This document shows, piece by piece, positions 1 through 11,650 of a stretch of 64,000 nucleotides of DNA. The position numbers were made by a program, and so were the translations under genes. The stretch lies in contig NC_089864.1 in NCBI RefSeq assembly GCF_036373705.1, positions 4,183,001 through 4,247,000 of the forward strand. Direction: 5' to 3'. Under the pieces are notes generated by a model. It was not told where the DNA came from. It saw only the letters and a program-made list of their open reading frames with translations, and did not search any database. The DNA comes from Amia ocellicauda. Its lineage: Eukaryota > Chordata > Actinopteri > Amiiformes > Amiidae. Every line of letters starts with the position of its first letter. The stretch's first letter is position 1.

Positions 1-1640
1 TTATACATTTAAAATCAGACACCCAGATAAGAACTTCATAGAATTTATACAGAATATCATTTAGAGATGTTACTGAATTGCGTTCCTCAGACAGGGTAGA
101 AGTGCCTGACTGCTGGATGTGTACAGCTTTTCTGGTGATAAATTCTCAGTCGTTAGGGGGGCTAGTTTTGTGTTGTTGATGAACCGTGCCGCTCCTGCAA
201 ACCCCCACCGCGGTGCTGAGAGCAGGACGTGCTGCTTGTGAAGCCCCTCCACTGCAGTGTGATCCTGTCAGGGCATCAGTGGGATGACTGTGTGAACTGT
301 TTCGGTGAAGCAAATTCTTAATAAAACGTTCAAATATTCAACTGTGTCGGTTTGGTCTTTATAACTCACCCTGTTATTATGGTTATTTATTTATTTATGT
401 ATGTATTTTCTATTTATTTTTTATCGGTTTTCTCTATTTCTAGCCCATCTCTCTTTTTCTGTGCCTGATTGTTTTGTGTTAACCCTATCTCACTACAGAC
501 TTGCTGGATTCACGCATGATCCGGTGTGACTCTAGTGTGACTGTGTCTCCCTGCGCTTGTCTTTCGCTGTCGTCTCTAAGGTTGCTGCTCCCTCTGGCCT
601 CTGTCTGTATTGTGTTTATGTGCTGCTAGGTAGGTCTCATTACTTGAGATGCTGAGACTGGAGATTATTTTTCTAGAACAAGTATAAATCTACTTAATGA
701 ATACACATACCTAATGAATACACATACTTAATGAATGATACATATTTAATATGTCTAAAGTTACTTTAGTATTTTTTAATTTATGTTTTTCTTAACATCA
801 TGGGGTGCATTCTTTATTTCTGTAAGAAAGTTACTACTATAAGGCCTCTGTTTGACCTTGGAGAGTTATCTAACTAGCAAAGAGAGCTGTGCTCAGTTAA
901 ATGTCAGTTATTTACTGTATTTCTTAAGTTAAATAAGTGTGGTTTAGTTTCATTTACTTACTGTCATTATTAAAATTGTGTTTTCGTTCTTTATGTCTGT
1001 ACATAAGTTACTAGTGTGTTGTACTGAAGTCTGTTCAAATGTCTTACTGTCAATACAACCAAGACCATTAAGGTCTTCAGACTGCACCCCCAAGCTATTG
1101 TAATGTGTAAATTATATAAATATACATACACACATAGGTTTTTGCTTAAATCATATTGTGTATTTACTTTTTGCATGGATTACATTAGATATTTATTTAA
1201 AATAATTTGATGTTTTGTTACTAATATTATTACAAATGCTGATTTTATTGAGTTGTATTGAAATTTCCCAGTTTCTACATATATAGTCTATGCTTCTTTT
1301 ATAACATATATATTCTATAATTCTTCTTTATTTAAGGATTTCTTAACTTAACTTAGTAACGTTACATTTCATTTACATTGCACGCTGTTGTGAATACACA
1401 CACACACCTTTAAAACTTAATAATTGTATTTATTCAATCTTTACATTGTATCTGTTCTTTAAATAATACATTTGATATATTCTGAAATGCAAGAAAATAT
1501 TGGTCTTGGGTTGGTGTAGTATTTACTGAGATTATGCTGATTACTGAAAGTTTTAATTTACATTTTCTGTATTACATTTCTTTTCATTTTGCTCATATTC
1601 AGGATTTTCTAAAGTTCAGTCCATCTTGTGTCTCTCAAGC
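1..1640. other. AT-rich spacer, no gene recognised
   Basis: No open frame with recognisable protein features is visible on either strand. Short AT runs and a few CA dinucleotide runs are present. The first 350 bases are less AT-rich and may be the end of a transcript that begins outside the window (see the possible polyadenylation signal at 320-325). Confidence 0.5.
320..325 (+). terminator. possible polyadenylation signal of an upstream gene
   Basis: AATAAA followed within about 20-30 bases by a GT-rich stretch (TGTGTCGGTTTGGTC). The sequence before it is less AT-rich than what follows. This is compatible with the 3' end of a plus-strand gene outside the window, but no coding sequence supports it. 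Confidence 0.3.
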
Positions 1641-2240
1641 TGTCCACAGCCCCCACCGCTTCTACAGATCGCTATCTCTCAACACTATCCGGGGCCCGGG
1701 GGGCCCATCGCCTCAAATGTAAACAGAGCCGCTTCTGAAATTGAAAACAGACCCCAGCTGTCATCAGTGCCCTGTCAACTCCGCCCCCAAATATACAAAT
1801 TCTTCACCGATCCGAGGTTACTAAAGACGTAGACATCTCCTCGCCACCCCCACTAGCTCAAAAAGCTCCAGACTGACATAACCCTTGTCCATTTGAAAGA
1901 GGTAACTGCTTTGGCCCTGTTGAAGAGACAGCCTCGCGGATCTCGCTTAAGTAGAAGTATCTGTGTTACTAAAGAATCGGGAGGGCTTTAATAGAACTCT
2001 TTTGGAGCTTCACTCGCGTAGGGAAAAATATCTATGTTTTCTAAAGAATCTGAAGGGTATACATAGCGCTCTTTTGGAGCTTCACACGTATAGAGAAAAA
2101 TAGCTATTTTACTAAAGAATCAGTCTGGCTTAAAGACAAATCTTTTGGAGGGTTTGAAAAACAGTTGAAGACCCCCACCACCCTGCACATTCCTTCGGTG
2201 CCCTGTCAACTCCACCCATCAATATGGTAATTATTATGTG
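1640..2240. repeat. tandem ~72-bp repeat with flanking direct repeats
   Basis: Three imperfect copies of a 71-72 bp unit start near 1958, 2029 and 2101. Each contains CTAAAGAATC and CTTTTGGAG. On both sides lies a block with GTGCCCTGTCAACTCC (about 1769 and 2199), preceded by C-rich CCCCCACC. This looks like the remains of an unclassified repeat. No coding potential was seen. Confidence 0.5.
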
Positions 2241-3977
2241 ACGCGGTACAAGCACCCCCACCCCCCTAGGAAGACACCCCCCCCCCCCGAGTTCAACTCA
2301 AGCTTAGGTCAAAGGTCAAATCCCCCGCATCCCCCCCACTCCGAAAAAGTGCCCTATATTACTACTGAGGCGCAGCTACACCTAGCAGACACTGAGCATA
2401 AGGCAGGTTGTTGCCACAGCTAACTGGAAGGTAAGTTTCTGTACTTCTTTTGGAGAAATACCAAAATAAAGATCAGACACCTTAGATATGTATTCCACCA
2501 GCTGCCTCTCCTTCTCAAAAGGAAAGATCTGTCTTTTCTTAATGTATCCAAATGATGCTGTTCTTCTCTTTATGTCCTCTACACTGATCTTTTTGCAATA
2601 TCGACATGTGACAACCAGCCCCAAATTTCATGTGACAACTTGCCTCAATCAGACTGTTATGCTAACTTCATGCTGACTACCTGACATGATGTAGCACAGC
2701 CTTCCAGACAAAGAATCAAAACATAACTGAGTCCTTCCTTTATTCCAGTTCTATTTTTTGAAAACCCCAATGTCACAGAGTTTTATTACTAACGTAGTGG
2801 GACACCTTTCCTTTCTTGGTGGTAAAACATGAAAGTTGTGCTCACCTCAATGTTTTGTGACTTTCAGTTGTAATAACACAGTCATTGACCTCAGATGAAG
2901 GAGACACACTTTTTGATGTTACATTTTTGTGTCAGAGCCCTCTAGACTGGTAGATCAACTTAACCATATGACAGCCAGCTCTGTTCTCCCGGTTATTGTT
3001 TGTAACCGTTGATGTAGGTGGTTGCTGGCACACCTGTGCTGAAGATAAAGCCAACACATGCTGTTTCCTGTCTGGTTTGCACTAAAGGAAAATGGCTACT
3101 GAGTGAGAATACTACTGAGACATACTGAGAGGATATTTGGGTTGGTGAGTTGGGACACGGCTTGATCAGCAATCGCTGTGTGTCTTATTCTTGTGTTTGG
3201 TCATCCTCCCACCTCAGACTTTCTTCTGTGATTTACGTTGGTGTGTTTTATTGCTGTGCATCACACATGCACTGCTCACTTTTAATTTACTTTAGCTCCG
3301 CAGTGTTTAAAAATAGGATTGCGTACCCCTGCCTAGTATTTTAAATGACCTTCGTTGTCCAAATTGTCTATCTGGTTTTATTCTATTACTGTTCAGAGTA
3401 TGTGAAAATTGAGTATCTGCAGTAATTGTGCCTTAGGCTTTTCAGTGACATGTATCTATTTATTGATTTACTTACTGAGATCTGTGTACAAGATTATCAA
3501 TTTATATTGCTGTTTTGGCTTCAAACCTACTCACATCTCCTTATGAGATTATAGATGTGTGTGTATTTATAAATATGTTGTTTATTCACATTATTTAATA
3601 TTCATTCTATGATACTGAATTATTTGTGGCTCTCTGGTATTACCCTGTTATTTCAGACTCTTGAATCAGTAAATCTGTTTTGCTAATGTAAAGTATTGGA
3701 TCTTTTAGGACACTGTAAGGACAATATATTAATGGTGTGTGTATAATAAATAAGTTATTTGCCATAATTGTTGGCTTGTTGTCCTGCATACAACCCTGCA
3801 GTCACTCTTGTCTCACCCAGTTTGAGATCTAGGAGGTCATGAGAGGTCACTCACCTTTTTTAAGGTGGCATAGTCATTTGCATATTCTAAATCATTTGAA
3901 TATATAAAGAGTAGCATGCTTCACTACACTTACAACTTCTGCTTGTAAAACATTCTTACTCTGATTCGTTGTCTGGC
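2240..3977. other. spacer, nothing recognised
   Basis: Contains a C-rich patch near 2260-2340 and otherwise AT-rich sequence. The short open frames here have no recognisable domain and no convincing splice context. Confidence 0.4.
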
Positions 3978-4098
3978 TGATAGAGGGGTGTGGACTGGCG
4001 TACTATCATTTGCCATTATCTATGCTTTCCGGGATCGGCTCCAGTGATCCACATGGATAAGCGGTTTCGACGATGGATGGATGGATGGATGGATGTAA
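3978..4098 (+). mobile_element. LINE 3' tail ending in (ATGG)n
   Basis: The sequence carries the phrases GGACTGGCGT, GGGATCGGCTCCAG and GATAAGCGGTTTCGA followed by a run of GGAT/ATGG units. This combination is the usual 3' end of fish LINE (L2/CR1-type) copies. Only the tail is present; no reverse transcriptase remains. The assignment to a clade is by memory of the tail pattern and is tentative. Confidence 0.55.
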
Positions 4099-4119
4099 CA
4101 GACCTTAAAAACAGATGGA

Positions 4120-4647
4120 ATTATGAATCCTTGATTCATGCTGGGACACAGACAGGTTCATATTCAACAGCTTGTCCTGCTGGGTCTTTTAATAATAAAC
4201 CTAATACACATTTAAGGAAAAGCCCTGCAAAGTTGCAAATTCAGTTATATTTTACCTGTGACTGTGGAAAATAAATGAGAATCCACAAAAACTATTAGTT
4301 TCCCCACACAGACTTAAACCTATTTCATAGTACTCTATTCAATACAGTCGTTTTAGGATTGCATAGGATTATTGTATAATGAACCCTCGTATAAATCCCC
4401 TCTTCCTCTCCCACTAGCCATCTTTCTCTCTCAATTACCTGTGACTCCACCACCCTCTATCCTCCTCCTTCACCACCACAAACTTAGATCTGCCTCGATC
4501 CCAATCTTTCATATTCGATATATATCTTTCCTTGCATGTGTCTGCCATTTCATTCTGATCAGTGGTTACAGGACCCATTTTCTCCGGACTGTGTGACTAA
4601 ACAATAATATTCAAAGTAATAATAGTCTTCTCAACAGGTGTCTCAGC
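4120..4647 (+). promoter_or_regulatory. 5' flank of G1, duplicated upstream of G4
   Basis: The segment matches the 5' flank of G4 in two blocks (23630-23720 and about 24290-24440), for example CCTGCTGGGTCTTTTAATAA and CCTCTCCCACTAGCCATCTT. In G4 the blocks are separated by a LINE reverse-transcriptase fragment. Just before the start codon is a splice-acceptor-like tract ending TTCTCAACAG, so the ATG may lie in a second exon and this flank may hold an untranslated first exon or an intron. Confidence 0.45.
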
Positions 4648-7057
4648 ATGAGGATCTGCTGGATTGTTCTGGCTGTGACTGTCACTGCAGGTAGGAGATC
4701 AGGATTCTCTGTCTTACTCTATCTTTTCCATTAATAAGCACATGACCAGTGGTGCTGCTGTGTCTCAGTCTGTCTCTGCACTGTGTCTCTCTGTCTCCTC
4801 AGATCCTGTCACAGTGTCAGTGAGAGTCGGGGACTCTGTCACTCTGCCCTGTGTTGGATTAGCCTGCAGAGGGACTCCTATAGAGCAGCTCTACATTAAG
4901 TGGCAGACAGTGGATCAGGATGTCTATGTGTTCAGGAGAGGCACAGTCTACCCCGGTCCTGGGTTTGAGAACAGGACTGAGGTTCCCCTGGAGAGGATCA
5001 GACAGGGGGACTTCTCTCTGACCCTCCAGCACACACTGCTCTCTGATGGAGAGATATACGAGTGTTTCTGTGAGGGACAGAGAAAACAGGATGCTTTTCT
5101 CGGAGATGTCAGTCTCACCATCACAGGTAAGAGTGTGAACGTCTCAATTTTCCTGTCCTAACCTGTCAAAACTCACAACCTAGTTCATATTAATTATAAG
5201 GAACTCCCAATCACATTTAATGTTTCAGTATTAAATAATACAAAGTGTATTTTATGTTAATACAATAACATAAGTCAAGGGAGTCATGTCAGTCTCTAGC
5301 GCTCATAGTGTTGTTTTCTGTCCTTGTTTTTAAAACGAAATGCAACACTATCCCACAATCGCTCTGCCTCTTCCCACAACAAGGATGGGTTTTATAAAAT
5401 TAAATAAAAATTATAAAATAATATAATGACTTAAGAGAAGTTTTGATATGTTCCACATTGTCCTGTCCTCTCTCTGCAGCTCGTGAGGAGAGCAGCTCTG
5501 TCTCCTATGGGCAGCCCCTGAGCCTCCGTCTGTACAGCAGGGCAGCTGTGACAGTGTGGTTTAACCCTGCGGGCGCTGGAGCCTCTCTCCCAGTGTGTGC
5601 TGTAGAGGGCGGCACCGTGACCCCTGACCCTGCCTATGGGCCCCGAGTCTCAGGGCAGGAGCAGGAGGTCACACTGTCTGCACTGACCTTCACTGACCAG
5701 GGCTCCTACACAGTGCTGGACTCCCAGAGCAGGACCATCAGCACTGTGAACGTCACTGTGACAGGTAGGACAGGGGCCGGGCTCTACTGGAGATCAGGGC
5801 TGTGATGAGAGACAGGACTCGGGCTGATGTTCTCCTGTTTCATCCTCTCAGCTCACAGAGACGCCCTCACCCTGCCGTCTGGAGCCTCGCTGTCTCTCCC
5901 GCTCTACTCTCCTGGGCCGGTGGAGGTGCTGTTTGCTGTTGCAGGAGAGGGAGCCTGTGTCTCAGTGTGCCCTGTGGAGAGGGACACAGTGTTCAGTCCT
6001 GGCCCCGGGTACGAGCAGAGAGTGTCTGTGCAGAGCGGCTCTCTGACCCTGCGATCACTCACAGCAGCTGACCAGGGAAACTACACAGTGAGGGAGTCCA
6101 GCACAGACCACACCATCAGCAACGTCTCTGTGTCTGTCACTGCAGAGGGTACGTGTCCCTATAATAACACTGTTATACACTGTATAGGGTGTGTCTCAGC
6201 TCTGGTGCTTGGGGCGCACTGACCTGATTTTATTTAATTAAACTTAATTGAACTCACAATAATCATAAGCAGACATTTTACATTATCTGAAACAGTTGAA
6301 CATTAGAAGTTAGATATAAAATGATAAGGCACTTGTATTCAATAACATTTTGTAAGATTAACAAATTAAGAAGTCAAATTATGCAAATTATGAAATTAAG
6401 TATCTGAATACTAGAGCCAGCAAGTCCTTGGGGCTTGGGTTCATTAATGTACCTGTTCAATGGTACCCACAGTACAAAGCAACGTACACTTTTATAGGGC
6501 TACACTATATCATGGCAAATGTTCTTTATTAAAGCAATGTATTAGTGTAATTGGGTCATTTGAGAGCTTAGGTGGAACAAACAGCAGACAGTGAGCCCCA
6601 GACCCGGTCTGAGAAGAACTGCACTGTGTGACCAAACAACACTGGGACTGGAGTCCAGACTGAGGGCCCTGACATCAGTGCAGAAATGTGCTGAATGGAC
6701 CTCTGTGCTGCTGTCCCACTGAGAGACCTCTACTGCAATACTCAGTGACCAAAGTCATTTTACTGCTTTGTTGTTTCTCTTCTAGAATCGGTGTTCCCGG
6801 TTGGCCTGATCACAGGGATCTTAGTGCTGATCTCAGTGCTGGGACTCGCTCTGCTCTGCTGGCACAGATGGTGTCGCAATAAAGAGCGTGTGAGGATCAC
6901 CGAGCCCCAGGTGCCCAGTGTGCAGCTCACAACCCAGGACTGCAGCTCAGAGCAGGAGGGCCCAGAGATCTCCACCCTGATGAGGAACAGACACACCCCG
7001 GCCAAAGCCAATGGGAACGGGAGTGTGATGAATCAGGTGGTAAATTCAGTCCTTTAG
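4648..7057 (+). CDS. G1: three-Ig-domain transmembrane receptor
   Basis: Five exons: 4648-4690, 4803-5126, 5480-5764, 5852-6148, 6786-7057. All junctions are GT-AG and phase 1, giving 406 residues. Residues 1-14 are a short leader (MRICWIVLAVTVTA). Residues 15-122 are a V-type domain with the TLPC and YECFC cysteines and the B7/butyrophilin-like phrase FENRTEVPLERI. Residues 123-217 and 218-316 are two Ig-like domains with DQGxYT but without the canonical cysteine pair; each has one Cys in a PVCAV/SVCPV phrase. A transmembrane helix spans about 319-341, followed by a roughly 65-residue tail without tyrosine. The stop is a readable TAG; CAG-GTGGTA just before it could be an alternative donor. 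The family name is unknown. A B7/butyrophilin-like role in leukocyte recognition is an inference from the first domain. The leader, first two Ig exons and the intron between them closely match G3, while the third domain matches G4. Confidence 0.8.
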
Positions 7058-7521
7058 AAACTATTGGAGCAATTATCTCAAAATCTACGGCCTCCTGAGG
7101 GAAGAATTCCCTTCTCTGACTTGCTTAATTGATTAAACGCTCCCATGTGTTCCCAGTATTTAGAAACTGGTGATTTAGGGTGACCCACAAGATTAAGTGG
7201 ATTGGGGCTCTCCAGGACTAGGGTTGGACACCCCTGGTGTAGATTGTGTTTGTGTGTGTATTTCTTCCTGTTTCTAGAGGTCTTATCAGATTGGAAGAGT
7301 AATAATGTTCTTGTATTTTGCAAGATCAATGTGGCACCTATGGTTATATTTGGATATATTATAACATATAACATAACCAGTTTCTCCAGGGCTGAGATGC
7401 TGGTGGCTTCAGCTCCTGAGACCCACTGCAAGACTGTGGGCATGTAAATATGTTCACTTTGTCACAGTTGTGTTTTTAATTATTGTTTGGTATTGAACCT
7501 GATTTTCCTAACCCTGTTATA
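7058..7521 (+). other. 3' flank of G1
   Basis: The part from about 7300 (TTTTGCAAGATCAATGTG) matches the 3' flanks of G3 and G5, so it is probably 3' untranslated sequence. In between, about 7080-7235, lies an inserted repeat-like block ending in GGACTAGGGTTGGACACCCC, which is absent from G3 and G5. Confidence 0.45.
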
Positions 7522-8984
7522 CAGTGAGGGAAAAAAGTATTTGATCCCCTGCTGATTTTGTACGTTTGCCCACTGACAAAGAAATGATCAGTCTATAATT
7601 TTAATGGTAGGTGTGTTTTTACAGTGAAAGACAGAATAACAACAACAAAATCCAGAAAAACGCATTTCAAAAAAGTTATAAATTGATTTGCATGTTAATG
7701 AGTGAAATAAGTATTTCACCCCTTCGACTTAGTACTTGGTGGCAAAACCCTTGTTGGCAATCACAGAGGTCAGATGGCCACCAGGTTTGCACACATCTCA
7801 GGAGGGATTTTGTCCCACTCCTCTTTGCAGATCCTCTCCAAGTCATTAAGGTTTCGAGGCTGAGGTTTGGCAACTCGAACCTTCAGCTCCCTCCACAGAT
7901 TGTCTATGGGATTAAGGTCTGGAGACTGGCTAGGCCACTCCAGGACCTTAATGTGCTTCTTCTTGAGCCACTCCTTTGTTGCCTTGGCTGTGTGTTTTGG
8001 GTCATTGTCATGCTGGAATACCCATCCACGACCCATTTTCAATGCCCTGGCTGAGGGAAGGAGGTTCTCACCCAAGATTTGACGGTACATGGCCCCGTCC
8101 ATCGTCCCTTGGATGCGGTGCAGTTGTCCTGTCCCCTTAGCAGAAAAACACCCCCAAAGCATAATGTTTCCACCTCCATGTTTGACGGTGGGGATGGTGT
8201 TCTTGGGGTCATTCCTCCTCCTCCAAACACAGCAAGTTGAGATGATGCCAAAGAGCTCGATTTTGGTCTCATCTGACCACAACACTTTCACCCAGTTCTC
8301 CTCTGAATCATTGTTACCAATTGTTTCTTTGGTGACTATGGTCCCAGCTGCCTTGAGATCATTAACAAGATCCTCCCGTGTAGTTCTGGGCTGATTCCTC
8401 ACCATTCTCATGATCATTGAAACTCCACGAGGTGAGATCTTGCATGGAGCCCCAGACCGAGGGAGACTGACAGTTATTTTGTGTTTCTTCCATTTGCGAA
8501 TAATCGCACCAACTGTTGTCACCTTCTCACCAAGCTACTTGGTGATGGTCTTGTAGCCCATTCCAGCCTTGTGTAGGTCTACAATCTTGTCCCTGACATC
8601 CTTGGACAGCTCTTTGGTCTTGGCCATGGTGGATAGTTTGGAATCTGATTGATTGATTGCTTCTGTGGACAGGTGTCTTTTATACAGGTAACGAGCTGAG
8701 ATTAGGAGCACTCCCTTTAAGAGAGTCTCAGCTCGTTACCTGTATAAAAGACACCTGGGAGCCAGAAATCTTGCTGATTGATAGGGGATATACTTATTTC
8801 CCTCATTAACATGCAAATCAATTGATAACTTTTTTGAAATGCGTTTTTCTGGATTTTTTTGCTGTTATTCTGTCTCTCACTGTTAAAATACACCTACCAT
8901 TAAAATTATAGACTGATCATTTCTTTGTCAGTGGGCAAACGTACAAAATCAGCAGGGGATCAAATACTTTTTTTCTCCTCACTG
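7522..8984 (-). mobile_element. Tc1/mariner transposon with a dead transposase
   Basis: The ends are inverted repeats beginning CAGTGAGGGAAAAAAGTATT and flanked by TA duplications (7520-7521, 8985-8986). The minus strand codes a Tc1 transposase from an ATG near 8627 to about 7740. It is broken: a TAG replaces Gln in the ITK-LGEKV region (about 8533-8541), and about 40 residues before NDSEENW are missing. The DDE triad is visible in WSDETK, HDNDPKH and NPIDNLW; the last acidic residue is Asp where the family has Glu. Near 8669-8758 an internal hairpin repeats the ACAGGTAACGAGCTGAG arm. Inactive copy, downstream of G1. Confidence 0.85.
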
Positions 8985-9337
8985 TAATCTGGCCCTTATT
9001 CTGCATGTTTTCACACTCTGCCTTGCGTGTTGTACTGGGATTTCCCATTGCAGTCCTCAAATTGTATATTATTTGATTTCCATATAAAATACTGCATTAT
9101 TCTAATACTTATACCACTTCTAATAATTATAATAATACTACAGTAAATATATGTACATGGGGCTTTAATAGATTATTTGTATTATTATTCAGTCGTCACA
9201 ACTCTGTGCTACGAATCCTGGTAAAAAAATACCCTACATACCTAATTTCATTACCTATAATATAGCATATTGTCTATGATTTGATCATGCTTTAAAGTAT
9301 TTAACCATGTGGTTTCCCTTTTTAATACTGTACTATA

Positions 9338-10558
9338 CACTCACCTAAAGGATTATTAGGAACACCATACTAATACTGTGTTTGACCCCCTTTCGCCTTC
9401 AGAACTGCCTTAATTCTACGTGGCATTGATTCAACAAGGTGCTGAAAGCATTCTTTAGAAATCTTGGCCCATATTGATAGGATAGCATCTTGCAGTTGAT
9501 GGAGATTTGTGGGATGCACATCCAGGGCACGAAGCTCCCGTTCCACCACATCCCAAAGATGCTCTATTGGCTTGAGATCTGGTGACTGTGGGGGCCAGTT
9601 TAGTACAGTGAACTCATTGTCATGTTCAAGAAACCAATTTGAAATGATTCGACCTTTGTGACATGGTGCATTATCCTGCTGGAAGTAGCCATCAGAGGAT
9701 GGGTACATGGTGGTCCTAAAGGGATGGACATGGTCAGAAACAATGCTCAGGTAGGCCGTGGCATTTAAACGATGCCCAATTGGCACTAAGGGGCCTAAAG
9801 TGTGCCAAGAAAACATCCCCCACACCATTACACCACCACCACCAGCCTGCACAGTGGTAACAAGGCATGATGGATCCATGTTCTCATTCTGTTTACGCCA
9901 AATTCTGACTCTACCATCTGAATGTCTCAACAGAAATCGAGACTCATCAGACCAGGCAACATTTTTCCAGTCTTCAACTGTCCAATTTTGGTGAGCTTGT
10001 GCAAATTGTAGCCTCTTTTTCCTATTTGTAGTGGAGATGAGTGGTACCCGGTGGGGTCTTCTGCTGTTGTAGCCCATCCGCCTCAAGGTTGTACGTGTTG
10101 TGGCTTCACAAATGCTTTGCTGCATACCTCGGTTGTAACGATTGGTTATTTCAGTCAAAGTTGCTCTTCTATCAGCTTGAATCAGTCGGCCCATTCTCCT
10201 CTGACCTCTAGCATCAACAAGGCATTTTCGCCCACAGGACTGCCGCATACTGGATGTTTTTCCCTTTTCACACCATTCTTTGTAAACCCTAGAAATGGTT
10301 GTGCATGAAAATCCCAGTAACTGAGCAGATTGTGAAATACTCAGACCGGCCCGTCTGGCACTAACAACCATGCCACGCTCAAAATTGCTTAAATCACCTT
10401 TCTTTCCCATTCAGACATTCAGTTTGGAGTTCAGGAGATTGTCTTGACCAGGACCACACCCCTAAATGCATTGAAGCAACTGCCATGTGATTGGTTGGTT
10501 AGATAATTGCATTAATGAGAAATTGAACAGGTGTTCCTAATAATCCTTTAGGTGAGTG
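9338..10558 (-). mobile_element. complete Tc1-like transposon, intact ends
   Basis: A 1221-bp element bounded by 29-bp inverted repeats that are identical by eye, beginning CACTCACCTAAAGGATTATT, with TA on both sides. It carries one open transposase gene on the minus strand (9370-10410). Intact frame plus identical ends indicate a young insertion. Confidence 0.9.
9370..10410 (-). CDS. intact Tc1-family transposase
   Basis: 346-residue uninterrupted frame from MGKKGDLSNFERG. It is expected to cut and paste its own element at TA sites in the nucleus. The N-terminal third has two helix-turn-helix-like segments (LSISQSAQLLGFS around residue 23; a second paired-like part around 65-120). The catalytic domain shows all three acidic positions: Asp in AWSDESRF, Asp in QQDNAPCHKG and Glu in SPDLKPIEHLWD. 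Length is normal for Tc1 transposases (about 340). No stop or frameshift was seen, in contrast with the neighbouring Tc1 copy. Whether it is active cannot be told from sequence alone. Confidence 0.88.
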   Translation of the reverse strand: MGKKGDLSNFERGMVVSARRAGLSISQSAQLLGFSCTTISRVYKEWCEKGKTSSMRQSCGRKCLVDARGQRRMGRLIQADRRATLTEITNRYNRGMQQSICEATTRTTLRRMGYNSRRPHRVPLISTTNRKKRLQFAQAHQNWTVEDWKNVAWSDESRFLLRHSDGRVRIWRKQNENMDPSCLVTTVQAGGGGVMVWGMFSWHTLGPLVPIGHRLNATAYLSIVSDHVHPFRTTMYPSSDGYFQQDNAPCHKGRIISNWFLEHDNEFTVLNWPPQSPDLKPIEHLWDVVERELRALDVHPTNLHQLQDAILSIWAKISKECFQHLVESMPRRIKAVLKAKGGQTQY

Positions 10559-11650
10559 TATACTAATACTTATTGCACTTCTAATATATACTATCAAGGT
10601 CTCACCTACTATTCCTTCAGCTCACCACCAGAGGTCTCTCTCTCCCGAGTATTAATCCCGGTGCTTCTTTCTCTCAGTTCCCGCATCACTCAGTCACATT
10701 ACATTCCTTCTATTCACGTGCACTTGTTCTGTCTTTCCCTCTCCCCATTGGTCTTTCACCCTTTACCCAGTCATCCCTTTGTCCCTTAGCATAATCGCTA
10801 AGTCTTGTCTTCTCTCCTGAAACATTTCTGAGCATTATTCCTTGTTTAGACTCCTGTCTTCCTGTCCTTGACCACCTCTTTTGGATCCCCTGAACTGTTC
10901 CTGTTTTCCCTTCTCTATTTCCCCTCTTGGATTGTTTGCCTTTCTGCTTTGCTACTAAAGAGCCTGCACTTGGATCTATACACCTTGCCTTTGAGAAACG
11001 TTACATATATATTACATTAATCTTGTTTAATACCGTTTTATATTCTAATATGCATTCTACTTCTACAAATAATTTATACTACATTAAATTAATTGAATAC
11101 TGTATTATAAACTTACTTATTTAACATCTAATACTAATAGAAATACATTATTTTTGTTTAATTTTGTTTAATACAGTTTTACATACTAATACATATTAGT
11201 ACTTCTACTAGGCTACTAGTAATAATGATACTACATTACATTTAGCTTTGATACAGATTCATATTATTCACTACTCATACCTACATCTCAATTAATTCCC
11301 TGTACATTATACTGTATATACATTTTATTATACCATAATATACTATAATACACATTTATACCATATTACACATTTATACCATATTACACTTTTATACTAT
11401 AGCATACTATAGTATATTGTACTTACTACACTACTACATGTACATACTGCTTACTATACTCACATATACTTTCACATGCAGACAAAGTTTCTTAAGGAAC
11501 TTCAGCATTCTAGTTTAGTATAGTAAACTTAAAATACCTACTTTTATAGAACCTCATACTATTTTCAGACACTAAAACAATAATGCCAACAAGTCAGACT
11601 ATGTATGTTGGGCTTGGTTTTAAATGTGATGCAGCTTCATCTGCCCCCCA
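10559..11650. other. spacer, pyrimidine-rich then AT-rich
   Basis: 10600-10950 is pyrimidine-rich on the plus strand; 11000-11500 is very AT-rich with repeated ATACTA/TATACT words. No gene or element was recognised. Confidence 0.4.
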
